A stretch of DNA of 64,000 nt from an uncultured Candidatus Saccharibacteria bacterium (GTDB lineage Bacteria > Patescibacteriota > Saccharimonadia > Saccharimonadales > Saccharimonadaceae), in the NCBI GenBank assembly GCA_946406315.1, contig CAMJKD010000003.1, positions 43,752-107,751 of the forward strand. Reading direction: 5' to 3'. Below the pieces are notes generated by a model that saw only the letters and a list, made by a program, of their open reading frames with translations, did not search any database and had not been told where the DNA came from. Positions within the stretch are counted from its first letter, which is position 1. Every line of letters begins with the position of its first letter. Shown piece after piece: positions 62,955 through 64,000 of this stretch. A program made the translations under genes and the position numbers.

Positions 62955-63040
62955 GCTGGGATAGCGAAGTGGTCAAACGCATCAGACTGTAAATCTGCCG
63001 GCTTCGGCCTTCGTAGGTTCGACTCCTACTCCCAGCACCA
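62955..63040 (+). tRNA. tRNA-Tyr(GTA)
   Basis: Class II tRNA with long variable arm. Acceptor GCTGGGA/TCCCAGC, anticodon loop CTGTAAA (GTA), variable stem CCGGCTTCGG region, T-arm with GGTTCGACTCC, encoded CCA. Confidence 0.95.
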
Positions 63041-63048
63041 AGCAAACA

Positions 63049-63073
63049 CCCCGAGCTCTACTCGGGATTTTTG
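63049..63073 (+). terminator. Terminator of tRNA-Tyr
   Basis: CCCGAG-CTCTA-CTCGGG then ATTTTTG. Confidence 0.8.
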
Positions 63074-63135
63074 CTTGTAAAATATCATGAAAACTGCCAA
63101 AAATTCATGTATAATCATAAGCATAGGACAATTAT

Positions 63136-63654
63136 ATGCAAAAACAATCGATAAGTAGCAGCACTAAAAAAGCCATTGTCATTACAACTATCATCATAGC
63201 CGCTATGGCTGTTGCTGCAATCCTAACCGTTTTAATCATCACTAAAAAAACCAGCACAGAAGGCCAAGGTCAAACCCAGCAAAATAATGTTTTCGAAAAA
63301 AGCTACAGCGAAGCAATGAAGCTTTACAAAGAACTAAACGACAAAGAAATACCAGTCGACGAGCTTGAAAACGAAGCCAAAAAACTCAATATCAATATTA
63401 CAGTTCGCCAAAGCAAAGATACCGGCACAATTCTCCTCAAGGACACAAACGAAACCATCAACTTCCAGATTATTAAAGAAGATGATTCCTCAAATACCGC
63501 GATAGACTTCGTCTATCATGAAAACATTAGTGGCAAAGACACCTTTGTTCTCCAATCTGGCGAAAAAACATTTCAACATTTTAACGGCACCGCCACAAAC
63601 GAATTCAAATCTATCGAAGAAGCCCTCAATGATCATTTATTGATACATAAATAA
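63136..63654 (+). CDS. Membrane-anchored hypothetical protein
   Basis: 172 residues. TM at ~13-36 (AIVITTIIIAAMAVAAILTVLII), then Gln/Ser linker and a ~120-residue extracytoplasmic domain (YKELNDKEIPVDELENEAKKLNINITVRQSKDTGTILLKD). Similar in layout to the 42880 gene but not clearly homologous. TGTATAAT lies 20 nt upstream of the ATG; no SD. Confidence 0.6.
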   Translation: MQKQSISSSTKKAIVITTIIIAAMAVAAILTVLIITKKTSTEGQGQTQQNNVFEKSYSEAMKLYKELNDKEIPVDELENEAKKLNINITVRQSKDTGTILLKDTNETINFQIIKEDDSSNTAIDFVYHENISGKDTFVLQSGEKTFQHFNGTATNEFKSIEEALNDHLLIHK

Positions 63655-63693
63655 CCACTCTGCGCCTTCATGCGCGAGCTCGAGACAACATAA

Positions 63694-63900
63694 TTATTTT
63701 TAAACTATAATAATTTTAGTAAAGATTATTTAACAACATCATCAGCATTAGCGCAATCATGTAACCATCTAACGCTCAAACAACTTACGGCCGAATCTAC
63801 AAAAAAAGAAGCGGCCGGCCTGTCCCATACGGAACTGGCTCCGCCCCTTCACATGCACACGGCCGGCCTGTCCCATACGGAACTGGCTCCGCGTACATAA
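63694..63900 (+). pseudogene. Open frame without start containing a duplicated 33-bp GC-rich unit
   Basis: Following an in-frame TAA at 63691, 68 codons are open to TAA 63898. No ATG/GTG/TTG start at its 5' end. The peptide includes SALAQSCNHLTLKQLTAES and twice AGLSHTELAP. Could be a gene remnant or chance; the 48-bp period (16 codons) keeps the repeat in frame. Confidence 0.25.
63812..63892. repeat. Two 33-bp GC-rich direct repeats
   Basis: CGGCCGGCCTGTCCCATACG... occurs exactly at 63812-63844 and 63860-63892 with a 15-bp spacer, in otherwise AT-rich DNA. It includes the palindrome GGCCGGCC. Confidence 0.85.
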
Positions 63901-64000
63901 AAATTATAGCAACCTTACCTTTTTAAATCAATCAAAGGGCAAATACTTGTTGTTGTTTCGTAATAATGTCATAGTAGATTGTTTTATTAAAATGTCACCC
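63901..64000. other. No feature seen at window end
   Basis: AT-rich; no ORF, hairpin or promoter of quality. Confidence 0.5.

Noticed and set aside
62895-63080. 61-aa ORF across tRNA-Tyr
   Set aside because: Translation of a tRNA gene, not a protein.
63812-63892. CRISPR array
   Set aside because: Only two repeats, a 15-bp spacer and no cas genes in the window.

Overview
The window reads as chromosome of a Patescibacteria/CPR bacterium, most likely Saccharibacteria (TM7). This is inferred from: a Bacillus-like S12 with a central insertion, no L30 gene between S5 and L15, cysteine-free L36 and S14, Lys/Ala/Glu tails on many ribosomal proteins, giant secreted repeat proteins, and no nucleotide or amino-acid biosynthesis beyond thymidylate. 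TGA is used as a stop (e.g. 1017-1019), so the recoded table 25 of other CPR lineages does not apply.

Backbone. The str, S10, spc and alpha operons run in canonical order on the + strand: rpsL-rpsG, fusA, tuf, rpsJ, rplC-D-W-B-rpsS-rplV-rpsC-rplP-rpmC-rpsQ-rplN-X-E-rpsN-H, rplF-R-rpsE-rplO, secY, infA-rpmJ-rpsM-K-D-rpoA-rplQ, rplM-rpsI. Almost every operon junction is opened by unrelated accessory genes. These are a GH13 glucosidase (3.1-4.5 kb), small membrane or hypothetical genes (6.9-8.1 kb), a mannose-1-P guanylyltransferase-like gene (9.8-10.9 kb), a kinase-fold/VWA/PurA-like/HhH/nucleotidyltransferase cluster (12.2-18 kb), thyA-folA plus a ThyX-like gene and a DUF3841 gene (25.3-28.7 kb), and a 1493-aa BspA/VWA surface protein (31.1-35.6 kb).

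42.8-64 kb. Downstream of rpsI come secreted or membrane proteins (coiled-coil TM protein plus a 1350-aa giant), a three-gene set of small proteins, an IS200/IS605 element, a D-2-hydroxyacid dehydrogenase, a flavin split-barrel protein, tRNA-Ala, a housekeeping run (trpS, HD hydrolase, ABC-transporter type IV family membrane protein, pseudouridine synthase, HolB-like, TPR), tRNA-Thr, a second BspA/VWA surface gene nearly identical in blocks to the first, and tRNA-Tyr.

Best candidates for something undescribed. (1) The 12.2-18 kb cluster: a degenerate protein-kinase-fold protein with TTG start, a VWA protein with MIDAS, a strongly diverged adenylosuccinate-synthetase paralogue, an HhH/SAM-like helical protein, and a convergent nucleotidyltransferase. 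(2) The two large surface genes 27 kb apart, whose mosaic of identical and diverged DNA blocks suggests gene conversion. (3) A sortase-fold protein next to secY whose catalytic Cys position is Val. (4) A candidate ~200-nt structured RNA at 35.7-35.9 kb. (5) A recurring leaderless layout (-10 box, about 6 nt, ATG), which also reveals two microORFs, one upstream of trpS. All calls rest on reading the sequence; no database search was possible.
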